DNA of 64,000 bases from Branchiostoma lanceolatum (GCF_035083965.1 NC_089726.1:21126559-21190558), one strand, 5' to 3'; shown: positions 22,401-37,892, numbered from the stretch's first letter. Numbers and translations are program-made. Notes: a model not told the origin generated them from the sequence alone.

Positions 22401-25400
22401 AATACGACTAAAGCCTCTCGCACACATGGCCGACAATGGCTTCCCGGCCGTCTTCGGTCAATGGTTTGCAGTTTGGCCATCCTTGAGTGAGTAAGGTCAT
22501 CTGTGGTTGGGAGATTTATTTATTTACCTATTTCTGTATTCTTTTACTTGGGTAGTACATTCAGTGTCTTAGCACTGATTTTCAGGGAGGCCCTAGGTAC
22601 ACATATACCTACAATACACTGAACGTCATTACAAAATCGTATCCACACTCAAAGTCCATATCGTGCCAGGTCGTAAGGATTGGAGGTCAGGGGTCACACA
22701 ATTCTTTTGCACAGTGTTTTGAATTCGTTAAACTGAGATTGAGATGGTTGGCAATGTTGCATAATAGTCTTTAAAAATAGTCTACGCCAGCCGACTATAA
22801 ATTTTGAAAAGTTGGGAAAGTCATATTCTGCTTGGGTGCTGCCAGAGGAGCTAGAAAAGGGTGGATTCCAGGCTACTCCCAAACCAGCGACAACATTGGT
22901 TGGGCGTGGTCGGGAGCAAACCCGTGGGAAAGTTCTGAATACGTGACATGGACTTACTTACATATCGTAACATGTTTTAACAGTACAGTAGAATCCGCTT
23001 GATAGTCTGCTCCAAGCGATGAGGGATAGCACCACATGGACTGCCATCACGACTCGAGACCTTCCAGTCTCGACATAAGTAACACTGCACGAAATGGCCT
23101 CGTTTCCCGGCGTATACGTACCGGGATTTTTCTGTATTTTTGTCGGATACTGACGGATACTGACGGATACATGCGGATTCGTGTAAGGTATCCGACTATT
23201 TCCGCACCGGTATATGGAATATTTCCTGAAGAATCCGAAAGTAAGGGATTTTCGACGAATACGGAGCCGTACACTGTACGGAAATGCCACCGATCCTGAC
23301 GGATACGAACAGGAATTTTTCTGTATTTTTGGCGGATACTGACGGATACATGCGGATTCGTGTAACGTATCCGACTATTTCCGCACCGGTATATGGAATA
23401 TTTCCTGAAGAATCCGAAAGTAAGGGATTTTCGACGAATACGGAGCCGTACACTGTACGGAAATGCCACCGATCCTGACGGATACGAACAGGAATTTTTC
23501 TGTATTTTTGGCGGATACTGACGGATACTGACGGATTCGTGTAACGTATCCGACTATTTCCGCACCGGTATATGGAATATTTCCTGAAGAATCCGAAAGT
23601 AAGGGATTTTCGACGAATACGGAGCCGTACACTGTACGGAAATGCCACAGATCCTGACGGATGCGTACAGGGATTTTTCTGTATTTTGAAGAAAATGGTG
23701 AATACTGACGGATACAGGTGGACAAAACAACGAATCCGTAACGGATCCGACTAAGTGCTTCCATTCCTAATTTAACTATACCCAAAACATCATTTTGAAT
23801 GACAGGAAGTTTGGGAAAGCCTGTATGTAACATATGTATCATTTCATATCTCAACATAATGTATTTCTAAGTTCAAAAACTATCAAATACAATACAATAC
23901 GGAAGTACTATGTGGCTAAATGATCCATTTCATTTGAGACAGGCTGAGGGACATCCACATACTCAAAGCACCACTGCATATGCAGGTTAATGTCGGTAAA
24001 TTTGGGTTGTGCAAGCACAATGTTCTGAAAAATTATGAAATGTATTACAATTAACACCATCACAACATTGTGGTAATATTTACTACTGTATAGTGCCCTT
24101 GGACCAAAATCATCTACATGTTCTAAATATTCCACTAAAGTAATAAAAGCCTTATTTGTGGCCAGCTCTTCGTCTTAAAGCCATCAGATACAATTGTTTC
24201 AAATACAGAGGTTGAAAATAGAAAGTAACATTATACTGTCTGAAGAACTCCCATGATGACACGCCACATTTTAAACGTAAGTAGCATATGCCGTGGAACT
24301 GCATGTGTATAATCGTCCTCTCCCCATTCTCTGACTACATCTGAGTTCACTTCTTCCATGCACTCTTGGTAAGGGACAGGCAAGGCTGATTTCTTCTGTA
24401 TCTGCATGTTGGACTCAGCTTGGAGTCCATCTTGTGATGAACCAGTTCCTATATGATAAAACCAAATGATGAATAAATATCAATTCACGTATTTAAGGAA
24501 CATGTCACATGATTTTGACATGGGCTTCGTTTCATCACAGCAGCTACAAAAAACACGGGACAATGGATATCCATCATGCCTCTCTCAGCTAACATTGAAG
24601 TGTACCGATGATGGACTTACCAAAGGAGCCTGAGGTACTCAGCAGCTGAGCATCTGACAGTTGATTGCTTTGTTCCCAGCCAAGGTCCTCACAATATGTG
24701 CTGCATTTGTGAAGGAAGTATCTGCCGATGCTGTACTGGATATATATATATAAATGGAAACAATGACAAATATTAAACATATCACATACTCGCATGTGTA
24801 AAGAAATGAATCTGGGCATCGTTGAATTGACTACGTAAAACTTACATCTATAACTTGAATATGATATTGATCAAACATGCACAGCTATAACTGAATGAAA
24901 TAATCACTGAGGCACACTACTGCCTCCTTATAAGTTCTAGTTCACTATCCACAAACTGTGGGATCTTTGTGGGACAAATACTTATGACATTTTCTTCCCT
25001 TCCATATCTTTAATTATCTTTCCCTCCACTGCTTGCTATTTTGTATCTGAAACGTTAACCAGACACACATGTCTGCTGACCATTGGCAAGAATGAACAAA
25101 TTGAAATTTTAAATTTCCTAGATCCTAACGCCGTAAAAGGGCAGGTCGGCTGGAGAATTCTTATGGTCATGCGAATGCGATGATATGTCAAGCCACAATA
25201 GGAGGATAACTGACGTCAAAACTAGTTAGAAACGGGAATTTTTCAATTTGTACTTACCAAAGGGCAGTCCCTCAAAATGATGAATCAACTCCCTACCAGC
25301 GTTTACAAGGGGGGAGGGGGGCGACGAATATTGCATGCACGAAGAAGACAACGTCGCAATTCCGTGCGTTTGAGTTTACACCGAATTCCCTTCGACTCTC

Positions 25401-27683
25401 AAGTCACTCAAAAATCACTGGTCGACCATGGTAGACTCTGGCGATGCCATGTTAAGCACAGAAGGTGATGAAACGCCGTTCTTGTCTGTGCTGTTAACCA
25501 AAAGAAAACCGTTAACGTTTGTCGCGCCCAGAAGTGTCTTGTGGGTAATTTGGATATCCGACACGTATCCGTGTTCCGTACACGTCAGGATCCGAGACAG
25601 CTCATGACTTCTAACATATTGGCAAATCTGAGCTTCTAACATATTGGCAAATACATAAAAAAATGAAAGATCCGAGTAGATATTTTATCTGTACCCGAAA
25701 CGTATCCAGACGTATACGGCATCAGAATTGCTGGATCTGAACGTTGAGGTGTTCCTGGTATTTGTCCGAATTTGCTCGGAAACGTTCCGTATCTGTACCC
25801 GAAACATATGAAGGATCCAGACGTATACGGCGCGGGAATTGTCGGATCTGAGGTGCATCGGATCCAATCGGAAACGTTCCGTATCTGCTATGATGCGCAA
25901 TTCCGGATCTGTTGGATTCGTCAGGATCTGAGATCATGCCGCGTGCCGTGCAGTGTGTATTTGTTGGTCAGGATCCGAAGCAACTACCGACAAACAATCC
26001 GAACATCTCTGCCATATTGACAAATATCTAGAAACGAAGGATCCGCGCAAATATCCTCAGGTATCCGACGCGCATCACGGATCCAGACGTATACGGCGTC
26101 GGAATTGCCGGATCTGAGGTGTACCTGGTAATTGTCTGAATTTGCTCGGAAACGTTCCGTATCTGTACCCGAAACGTATGAAGGATCCAGACGTATACGG
26201 CGCCGGAATTGTCTGATCTGAGGTGCATCGGATCTAATCGGAAACGTTCCGTATCTGCTATGATGCGCAATTCCGGATCTGCTGGATTCGTCAGGAAATG
26301 AGATCATGCCGTGCCGTGTGTATTTATTCATCAGGATCCGAAGCAACTACCGACATACAAACAATCCGAACATTCCAAATATCAAAAAACGAGGGATCCG
26401 CGCAAATATCTTCGGGTATCCGAGGCGCATCACGAATCCAGAAGAATACGGCGTCGGAATTGGTCGAATCTGCGGGCACTTCAGTATCCGAGCAGTGAAC
26501 TGGGATTTTTCCGGATTCGCTCGGAAACGCCATGAGGCCCGATTCCGGATACGTCGGATCCGTCAGGATACGTGGCCATTTCGTGCAGTGTAAGTAAGCA
26601 AAGAATCCGCTTAACTGCACGTCCAATTTGTCAGCGTATTTGGTTCAATTATCTGGCTGGTGCAATAATGCGAAATTGCCCAGCTGTACCGGTAGTACAC
26701 TGTATCATACATGAGGTGAATTGTTTATAAACCTCGGTGTGCTGTATGAATTTGTTAGCACGCATTTAGATGTCATAGAAGGCTTTCGTTGTATAGGTAC
26801 AGTGCGGTTAAACTGTAGATTCCACCTCTTGGTAGGGCCTCGTTTATGTATCAAAACGGTAAATTTAAAATTCTCAGGAAAGACATCTAGGGACACAATG
26901 AGTGAAATCAGTAAGTGCCAAAGAGGCCCCTGTCATGTTTGGACGGATTAGACCGTGTACATCATTGTAGTGAATTACTGTACAATGTACGGTACTGCGT
27001 ATCTAGTGGGTAGATATGGTTAGATGACTTAGATCAGTGACAGACCATTCTCCTTATAGCGGAACCGAACCCGCGTATACACCCTTCGGGTAAATGTAGG
27101 AAGTTTCTAGGACGCGGATTCAGCTCTGCCATTAAAGAATGTGCCGTGCAGATATGCGGAGTCACTAACAATACAGTGAATTGGAACCGGTCTGGGATTT
27201 TGGGATTCGGTGCAGTTAAATGGAATGTGTGTTTATCCGAGGTGCAATTAAGTGGCTTCTACTGTACTAGAAAAAAAACCCAGAGATCAACGACAATCTC
27301 TACACACGGTAATTGTAACAGTTCGACATTTTCACGGTTATTACTTACTAATAGTCACCTTTGCAGGCCTTCTAGGAGCGCTGGCGTTTGAGGGGGGCGC
27401 TATTCATGATTTTCAATATAAGGCATGTTCTAATGTCGGGGAGAGTTTTTCCACCTCTCTAGAAGCACAGAGACAATCCCCGACATTCGAACCTGGCCTA
27501 AATGTTGAAAATCTCGAGTCAGCCTCCCCCCTCCCCCGGCCCCATATACATCAGTAAGCGCCCCTAGAAGACCTGCGACGGACTCTACATTTTTCAACTC
27601 ACCGGACTGATGTAGAATGACGCTGGGTCTGCATGATCCAAGCAGATGGCAGACAGCCGACATTCGTCGCGAAATCGACACAT
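19492..27683 (-). CDS. rolling stone-like multipass membrane protein, copy 2
   Basis: Exons: 27,683-27,603 (27 codons), 21,522-21,310 (71 codons) and 20,031-19,492 (179 codons and stop); 277 residues, the same exon phases and donors as the copy at 8,135-13,101. The two proteins differ at a modest number of positions, for example G/R at residue 3, A/S in the first exon, N-W/D-L before the GFI helix, and H/F and V/F around the GGT..FGKSY segment. The reading frame, splice sites and predicted helices are all intact, so both copies are probably functional. The first intron is about 6 kb because of the inserted transposon. The function of the family in lancelets is not known. Confidence 0.85.
20866..21047 (+). 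other. exon-like insertion found only in duplicate copy 2
   Basis: Copy 1 and the partial third copy have about 30 bp (gcactttcgg..) where copy 2 has about 180 bp of unrelated sequence. It is open on the plus strand and encodes a helix-like peptide (MLQYFVKFAEILGIAQECV and KECLDGLSSYLL) ending at a GGTGGGT donor-like site. It lies in intron 2 of the minus-strand rolling stone gene. It looks like a captured exon or gene fragment; I do not recognise the family. Confidence 0.45.
21676..21926. mobile_element. family A MITE in rolling stone intron 1 (copy 2)
   Basis: TTAA at both ends, with CCCCTCTCTCACTAGACCC at the left and its inverse (GGGTCTAGTGAGAGGGG) at the right. It is orthologous in position to the copy at 10,160-10,414. 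Confidence 0.8.
23118..23690. repeat. subterminal tandem repeat, 179-bp period, about three copies
   Basis: The word tccgactatttccgcaccgg recurs at 23,191, 23,370 and 23,549, an exact 179-bp spacing, with nearly identical intervening sequence. The open minus-strand frames here are by-products of the repetition. Position, just inside the left terminus, fits a subterminal array of transposase-binding-type repeats, which is inference. Confidence 0.85.
24231..24735 (-). CDS. two spliced exons of an unrecognised protein inside the transposon
   Basis: Exon 24,735-24,621 follows TATATCCAG and leaves in phase 1 at TTTG|GTAAGT. Exon 24,448-24,231 follows CATATAG, continues the frame and ends at TAA. 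Joined, about 110 residues read through with good amino-acid composition, including LHKCSTYCEDLGWEQ, VPYQECMEEVN and WGEDDYTHAVPRH. An upstream exon may end at the GTAAGT donor near 25,259, but its phase (1) does not fit the phase-0 acceptor, so the 5' end is unresolved. The position in the middle of a TIR element suggests a transposon protein. It matches no transposase I know. Confidence 0.4.
25680..26580. repeat. right subterminal tandem repeats of the transposon
   Basis: ggatccagacgtatacggc recurs at 25,812, 26,079 and 26,182; the blocks at 25,690-26,020 and 26,070-26,390 are copies about 370 bp apart, each made of shorter units with the words ggaaacgttccgtatctg and tgctcggaaacg. Overlapping minus-strand open frames are by-products. 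Confidence 0.75.
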
Positions 27684-27959
27684 TTTGTCAAGACAGGCTA
27701 GGTAGCAGCGTTCTCACTAAATGCAGAATGTCACCTTGTATATTTAGCCCATTCCAAACTGCTGCTGGTTTAGGTTTCACTGTTTCCCAAGCCAGGATTA
27801 ATGCCTTGAAATGTTCATCTAGATCGAAAAGACAAACAAACAAAGGAGGTAGGTGATCGTATAACAACTTGCAACGAATGTGAACGTGCCGTAACTACAT
27901 AGGAGTACAATAACTACTTAACAGGGATGTTTCACGGGGCTCGGAAGTCTAGCCATTTT

Positions 27960-28205
27960 TCCCGACTAATGCTTCGGTCACAAGATTGCAAAAAGGGACC
28001 CCGCCGGGTACTTTACGCCGGCTGTTTTCTGCACTTTCGGACGTGACCACTACGTGGACCCATGGGACACTCTGCAGCTACCAGGCTATTTTGGGCAAGG
28101 CCGGGCCTCAGGATTTTTTAAATTCGGACTTAACCCCCCTGAACCCGGTAACAAATGTACGCCGTAAGCTAAATGTGAGAACACCGACAGGTAACCCTTT
28201 TGGGG
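27960..28205. repeat. partial third copy of the rolling stone intron 2 region
   Basis: Matches 9,450-9,740 and 20,810-21,220 (gaccccgccgggta, ctgttttctgcactttcgg, acccggtaacaaatgtacgccgt). It contains no exon. It sits just beyond the end of copy 2, so at least one more unit of this duplication once stood here or was copied in part. Confidence 0.7.
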
Positions 28206-29503
28206 GTCGTCATCTCCATGCCTGCGATGATTCTATTTATTTTATTACAATTCTACTTCATATACATCAGTATAAATACATACTCGCACGGCGTTAAACA
28301 GGCGGAGAAAAACTTACAGACCATGCATTTTCTTTTTAGAAGAGCTGATATTTCTGCCCATGGGTTTTACATTTGGCTCTGTCCGCGCGGTTTTAAGATA
28401 AAGACGTTTTGAATAAATTGGACGATAATTGATCATGTGACGTTACCTGTTACAATCGTTGTGCAATAAAATTTGACTTGGCTATTCAGCCGTTTTGCCT
28501 GTTATATCCTATGTACATGTACTAGTATCGACAAGTTAGACCCGTTCATTCAAGGGACGCTGAAATAGCCTGGAGTCCAGCCTTCCTTGGCGAGGAGCGG
28601 AGCTTAATTGGGTAGCGGATGAAAGCAAAGAAGGCTGGACTCCAGGCTTACGCTGAAGAAGAGCGATGGATGTCACTCGAAGCGTCCGAAAGTAATCTAT
28701 GAATATCTGTAGAGAATGAACTGTCTTTAAATCGAAATGCACCCTGTTCCTCACTTCAAGACAAATATGTGGCACATTGCATTAAACAGCAAAACGAGGA
28801 AGTCAGTGACGGACTTTGTCACATATAAACTGATATGTCGTTTTTATCTTTTTCTCTCATCTCTTTAGATCTGTTGTGCTATATTGTACCCGTGTATCTT
28901 TTCATAAAGAGGAAACTAGGAAAATTAGATCAACAATAGCACTGCCTTGCTCGAGGCCTATTTACAAGTAATAACAAGAAAGCAATACATATATTATGGG
29001 TCTGAAGTGTGAAATAATTGAGTTTGAACTGTAGCTGTTTAACCGTTTTGGCGTGATGGCATGTTAACGTTGTATATGAAAATATGTAAACATTTGCACT
29101 GATCATTAACACATAGTAAGGCCTTTATTAGGATAATCTGCATGTACCATATGTAAGATGATCTTGGAGATGTAGCTCGCATCTTCATTTCTATTAAGGT
29201 ATAGAAGAAAAGTACAATTAAGAAGCGTTCTTGCATGATATAAACTAAGACAGAAGTAGTTTCTGTAATTATATATGCCCTTATCAAAGCCCAGTTTTCT
29301 TCCCATCTTTATAAGTGACCCTTGTAATTCCAGTGGAGCAGAATATTGAAATTTAGGTTAGTAATTTTACTTTTTATTTTATTTCTTTTAGTGTATTTTA
29401 CATGCATTCTTATGGGAAGCTGTAACAGTTATGTCTGCCCTTCTGTCACCGCCTGTTGTTTTACAAGCTTATTGTTATACAGTAACAAACGGCAGTAGAC
29501 ATG
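28206..29503. other. no gene recognised; small inverted repeat at 28,567-28,648
   Basis: Mostly AT-rich sequence without supported exons. A 19-bp perfect inverted repeat (AGCCTGGAGTCCAGCCTTC and its inverse) spans 28,567-28,648 and is probably a small MITE. Confidence 0.45.
29373..29378 (-). terminator. poly(A) signal of the CTHRC1-like gene
   Basis: TTTATT on the plus strand, i.e. AATAAA on the gene strand, about 125 bases after the TAA stop; a second AATAAAAT overlaps just downstream. Confidence 0.45.
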
Positions 29504-33748
<4,245 letters not shown>

Positions 33749-33843
33749 CTGTAAAACGACCAAAAGTGAGACATCTGAAATATTCGTAAACAATAAAATA
33801 CAAATGGAGGGGGTGAAGGGTGTTGTATCTCAAAATCCACAGA

Positions 33844-34160
33844 GAACAAAACAAAATCAAGCAGAACCTAGACACCCCCTACCCCTCTAATCCCCCATGT
33901 GTGCACGGGCGTGTTCTCACTTGACTGATCTGAGCGTCTTAACTGTGGCCTGCCTGTGTCAACATCGCCACAAAAACCACCGCAACCGCAAAACACGAGA
34001 CGAACAAAACAAAATCAAGCAGAACCTAGACCCCCCCTTCCCCTCTAATCCCCCATGTGTGCACGGGCGTGTTCTCACTTGACTGGTCTGGACGTCTTTA
34101 CTGTGGCCTGCCTGTGTCAACATCGCCACAACAACCACCGCAACCGCATAACACGAGTGT
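33844..34160. repeat. two tandem copies of a 158-bp unit
   Basis: gaacaaaacaaaatcaagca begins at 33,844 and 34,002. The copies share gtgtgcacgggcgtgttctc and ctgtggcctgcctgtgtcaa, with few differences. No coding meaning seen. Confidence 0.85.
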
Positions 34161-34756
34161 TAAGCCATGACGACTTCTCTACGGCTGTCCTTGAGTGAAA
34201 TGTAAGGTTTCAAATAAATAGCTGCAAAACCTAATGTCATATGAATCGATGGATTGACATGAAACTCAGGATTAATTAATGGGAGCACAACCTGAACAAA
34301 TACCAATAAAAAAAATAGATCCGTGCAGCGCGGACTTCGCCAGAGTGGGCGTTTGTGGGCATTCGCTAAAAAGCCGATGCGTACCAACGAGAAACCCAAA
34401 CAAACAGATGTAAACTGTAAGTATCGTCAAATTATCGAGCAAGTAAATATTCTGCTATGCAATATTGTCCAACTGTTCAAATATGTAAACTTTTGTACTA
34501 AAAGGAGAAAATTAATGAATAATACGTAATCATTAGAAATTTTCCCCCTGTTGACTAATGGAACAGTCCTGACACGCCAAATTTGTGACCTTTGATCTGT
34601 AAACAGGTTACACACGACATGCGGAAGTATGACAGCACTTCACAAGAGGAAGTTAAGATTAGTTCCTCTGCATACAAAAGTTCCTCTTCTTTTCTTTTAG
34701 TTCCGCCAGACGACTAGGAAGAATTGTAACGTTTCGAGGACTGTCGGATCTTCAAC
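34161..34756. other. spacer; no gene recognised
   Basis: AT-rich spacer before the signal-peptide exon at 34,757. The last 80 bases are pyrimidine-rich and may hold its promoter or 5' UTR, but no TATA box or other defined site is clear. Confidence 0.35.
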
Positions 34757-34838
34757 ATGGGTAAGATTGTCCATTTTGGTGTGTGGATCGGCATAGCATT
34801 CGTGGTGACCTGTGTTAGAACGATGGACACCGCAGTTG
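34757..34838 (+). CDS. signal-peptide exon, possibly an alternative first exon of the PGRP gene
   Basis: ATG in good context (CAACATGGG) followed by 27 codons: a basic residue near the start, a hydrophobic core (FGVWIGIAFVVTCV) and a polar end (RTMDTAV), then donor G|GTAAGT in phase 1. This is a convincing secretion signal. The next known phase-1 acceptor on this strand is PGRP exon 2 at 40,175. Joining them would give ..[13 protein letters not shown].., a secreted PGRP, while the 38,269 exon gives a membrane-anchored one. The join is inferred. The exon may instead belong to an unseen gene in 34,840-38,200; a tiny potential exon follows near 34,937. Confidence 0.5.
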
Positions 34839-34990
34839 GTAAGTGTCCGATTTCTGCTCTAGTGCTACTCGTTTTGGAACAATAGAATGTGACAAATATG
34901 CTACACTTGTTTTGCTTTTTCCTTCAAATTTTCCAGGAACATGTTTATGCCAGCATCAGGTATTATTAGACTTATCTGAGAGCGCGCGCG

Positions 34991-34993
34991 CGT

Positions 34994-35055
<62 letters not shown>

Positions 35056-35335
35056 CGCGCGCACACACAAATGCGCGCAGACACACGCAAACTGAGTCTC
35101 CCTCTCTTTCTCTCTCAAACGCACAATGAAGCACACACACGCACACACTCACATACACAAATGCGCGCACACACACACGCACACTGAATCTCTCTCTCCT
35201 TCTCTCTCTCCCAAACGCACAATGAAGCACACACCCACACACATGTACACACACACACACACACACGCGCGCGCACTCATGTACCAAATATACACACGCA
35301 TTACATACACACACACACAAACACACACACCAGTT
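34991..35335. repeat. (CA)n / ACAC microsatellite, compound
   Basis: A long run of CA dinucleotides, uninterrupted from about 34,996 to 35,050, followed by mixed CA/CG/CT-rich repeats including two similar blocks ending acgcacaatgaagcacaca. The open frames here are pure repeat translations. Confidence 0.95.
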
Positions 35336-36109
35336 TTAGAAATAGACTCGCTGTACTCTCTTAAGCCTTCGTACGAAGACCCGTTCCACCTAATTTGATT
35401 AAACACATTGATTCCATGGCTTGCGTAAAACACGGCATAACAGTAGGAACAAACACCATTCTTCCCGCCTTACATACTTTACTAAACATGTTTTAAAAAT
35501 AAACGGCTGACAGAAAGGGGAAGAAGGTGATAGCTGCCTCTGTAGCCCCTGGCAACGGTCTGGATTCCATCATATTTAGTAATATAACATATAACATATC
35601 ATATGCTATATGTATTATATTGTTCTCATTCTCTTCACGTAATACCATACGTGATAATGTCCTGACGTGGCTAACTTGATTTAAGCATGGATTCTAACTG
35701 TGCAAAGTTTTTCAAAATGTCTTGAGTAATGATATTGTGATTATTGGATTTTAACAAGCTTGTATGTAGAAACACATTTGTACTAAGAACGGAATTCGGA
35801 TAATGTTGCAACATAACCCGCGAGTTTCTTACTGAATAAAATCATCATCAATATAATAGTAGAAAAACTCGTTAGTGTCTAACAGCCTTTCTTTGGCTCT
35901 TTTTCAACGCAAAGTCTCAGTACATGTTCACATCATGAACTGCGGCTAAGAGTAGAGGGTAATGCAAGCGTGTCACGAATACTACGAGTTTTTTTATTGG
36001 TCAGAAATTACCCGCAATGGCAGCCTTTCTAGTGCTGAATTGCTGCAGGGTTTACAGGTTTCACATAATATACAACATATACAAATACATATCTTATCCA
36101 CACTTGCAT
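35336..36109. other. no gene recognised
   Basis: AT-rich intergenic or intronic sequence with no supported exon, RNA gene or repeat. Confidence 0.35.
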
Positions 36110-36313
36110 TTTTGGAATTGTCGCAATGGTCTGGGCGGCTGCCATTCGGTGCCACCAGGTGACCTCAATATGACCTTCCCCAACCGAAGTCAGGTACCCA
36201 TTTACACCTGGGTGGAGTGAGGAAAGGCACAAGATCGGTGACATAACAGGATTCGAACTCGGGACCTCTTGGTTCTGAGCCGAACACTCTGCCGTTGCGT
36301 CACAAGGACACAC
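36110..36313 (-). mobile_element. tRNA-derived SINE
   Basis: Read on the minus strand, the head has an A-box-like GACGCAACGGCAGAGTG and a B box (GAGTTCGAATCC) about 40 bases later, the two internal RNA polymerase III promoter elements of a tRNA. A tRNA-unrelated body follows with aaatgggtacctgacttcgg. That body word recurs at 39,002-39,025, so the family is multi-copy here. Confidence 0.8.
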
Positions 36314-36584
36314 TTAATAACTTAGTAATATGACGCTTCGACACCGTGCAACGTGAACAGTAGACATAATTTGGCTGTTACCTAAAACTCTTATGATTGC
36401 CTAGTCTGTTTTGTCCTATTTACGGAGAGGAAGAAGGCATCTCGGCAGCTATAATGGGTTTGGATAGGCCTAGGAGGCTAACATTTGGCACATTTGAAGG
36501 CCGCCGTAGCATGTGTCCTAAGCCACATCCTTACAGACAGGTGCAATTCAATAAAGGCTTGGCTTGGCCCATATCTGGTTACGT

Positions 36585-36839
36585 AAAGCCCCCCTCTCAC
36601 TGGACCCGCGGCACGCTGGCGGCGTCGCTGCGACCGATCAAATTGACAAAGCACTCAATGGATTTCATCGACAAAAAACGAAACTTTTTAAGCTTTGTGT
36701 GTTTTGTTGTCTTTTTGGTCATACATTTACGTTTTGAATGATATTCCCATTATAAAGTCAAGGGTAACACAAGTCCAGTTTACGACAGAGCGACGCCGCC
36801 AACGTGCCGCGGGTCCAGTGAGAGGGGAGCGGAGCTTAA
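36585..36839. mobile_element. family A MITE
   Basis: Starts CCCCCCTCTCACTGGACCC and ends with the inverse GGGTCCAGTGAGAGGGG, with a short ggagcggagc insertion before the closing TTAA. The interior matches the copies at 10,160, 18,104 and 21,676. Confidence 0.85.
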
Positions 36840-37321
36840 GTTCACCTTTATTCGCTGGGTTTCCTATATCCATTGTTAAAAAACCCGGGGTGTTTAGGGA
36901 TATATGCCAAATGCAACACAAGTAAACCCGCTTAAACTAGCATTACCTCAAGAAATTGCATACGTAAAATAAAACACATCTCTATATACGTCACATGTTT
37001 ATTTCCCTTGACAGTTTTTCCTTTACAGCTGCCAGAAAAGGGTGAAGTGTAAGCCGGGTGAATTCCGTGATCTTAAAAAAGCATTGTTCATTATTCCCAT
37101 TAACGAAGAGGAACGGAAATTTGCATACTAATTTTGATATCTGATAAGTTTGCTAAGATTTTTTCCTCTTCGTTTACGTGATATTAGTCAACGAAAATGT
37201 CAGATTACTACACTGTGTATTCTGAGTCCTGAAGACCGCTCTGAATGAAACTGACCCTACTTTCACACCTTAACCATAGCAGCTGTCAAAGAAAAACTGT
37301 TCAGAAATGAAAAGGATGATG

Positions 37322-37850
37322 TAGCCTGCGCTACAGGCCTTCCCACTAGCGTTTTACTAACGTTTTATTAGACAAGTTTTTTTTTTTGGGGGGGGGGGGG
37401 GGGGGTATCTGCTTGAGCCCCGTATCTGCTTCGGTCCCGTGTCTGCTTGGGGTCTTGGTAATCGCTGTATGGAAGGCCTGCGCTCCTTCGGCTCCAGCTG
37501 GCCGTGTTTACTGCGGGAAGTTTGCACATCCATACCGATCCCAAGCAGATACGGGGCCCAAGCAGATACGGGGGCTTAAGCAGATACGCACCCCCCCCCC
37601 CCCCAAAAAAAAAATGGGGAAAAAATCGCTAGTAAAACGCTAGTGGGAAGGCCTGCAACGGAGGCTAGGGATGATGTGACGTGTCTATGTATATAGCCTC
37701 CGTTGCAGGCCTTCCCACTAGCGTTTTACTACCGTTTTTGTTTTCCATTTTTTTTGGGGGGGGGGACGTATCTGCTTGAGCCCCCGTTTCTGCTTGGGCA
37801 GCGTATCTGCTTGGGATCATGGTAATCGCTGTATACATCTTTATACACGT
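37322..37850. mobile_element. foldback element pair with G/C homopolymer runs
   Basis: A first element (37,322-37,667) has inverted ends: the left reads GGCCTTCCCACTAGCGTTTT and the right end is its inverse. Its interior repeats gtatctgcttg and its inverse, next to long G and C runs. A second, half element begins at 37,693 with the same end, so the right end of the first and the left end of the second form a ~40-bp near-perfect palindrome spaced by 25 bp. No coding capacity. Confidence 0.8.
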
Positions 37851-37892
37851 GTAATTTAATGTAAAATCGTAAAGGTTATCCTATAGACTTTT

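Larger units (their letters stand above)
23001..26601. mobile_element. 3.5-kb DNA transposon-like element with 17-bp TIRs, nested in an earlier insertion
   Basis: The core element is 23,083-26,590: the termini CACTGCACGAAATGGCC and its exact inverse are flanked by TAAGTAA on both sides (23,076-23,082 and 26,591-26,597). The whole insertion, with about 80 bp of extra sequence, is flanked by an 11-bp direct repeat AGAATCCGCTT (22,990 and 26,602) that occurs once in copy 1 near 12,070. Both ends carry internal tandem repeats: 179-bp units at left (23,118-23,690) and ~370-bp compound units at right (25,680-26,580), built from words like cggatac/gtatccg. The middle carries a spliced minus-strand ORF. 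I cannot assign a superfamily. Confidence 0.75.
19451..27931. repeat. segmental duplication, copy 2 (interrupted by a 3.6-kb insertion)
   Basis: Matches 8,094-13,345 in the parts 19,451-22,989 and 26,602-27,931. The insertion 23,001-26,601 breaks it within intron 1 of the rolling stone-like gene. The LINE tail of copy 1 is missing here, which leaves the empty site near 22,010-22,020. Confidence 0.9.

Noticed and set aside
22958..23857. Overlapping 110-160-codon minus-strand frames
   Set aside because: They repeat with the 179-bp DNA period and switch frame between units, so they are by-products of the tandem repeat.
25685..26626. Overlapping frames on both strands with YVWI- and RSDN-like words
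   Set aside because: They arise from the right-hand subterminal repeat array; no splice or start context.
34843..35433. Long open frames on both strands rich in His/Thr or Cys/Val
   Set aside because: They are translations of the CA microsatellite.
36110..36313. A functional tRNA gene
   Set aside because: A and B boxes are present, but the acceptor stem does not close and a SINE body follows.
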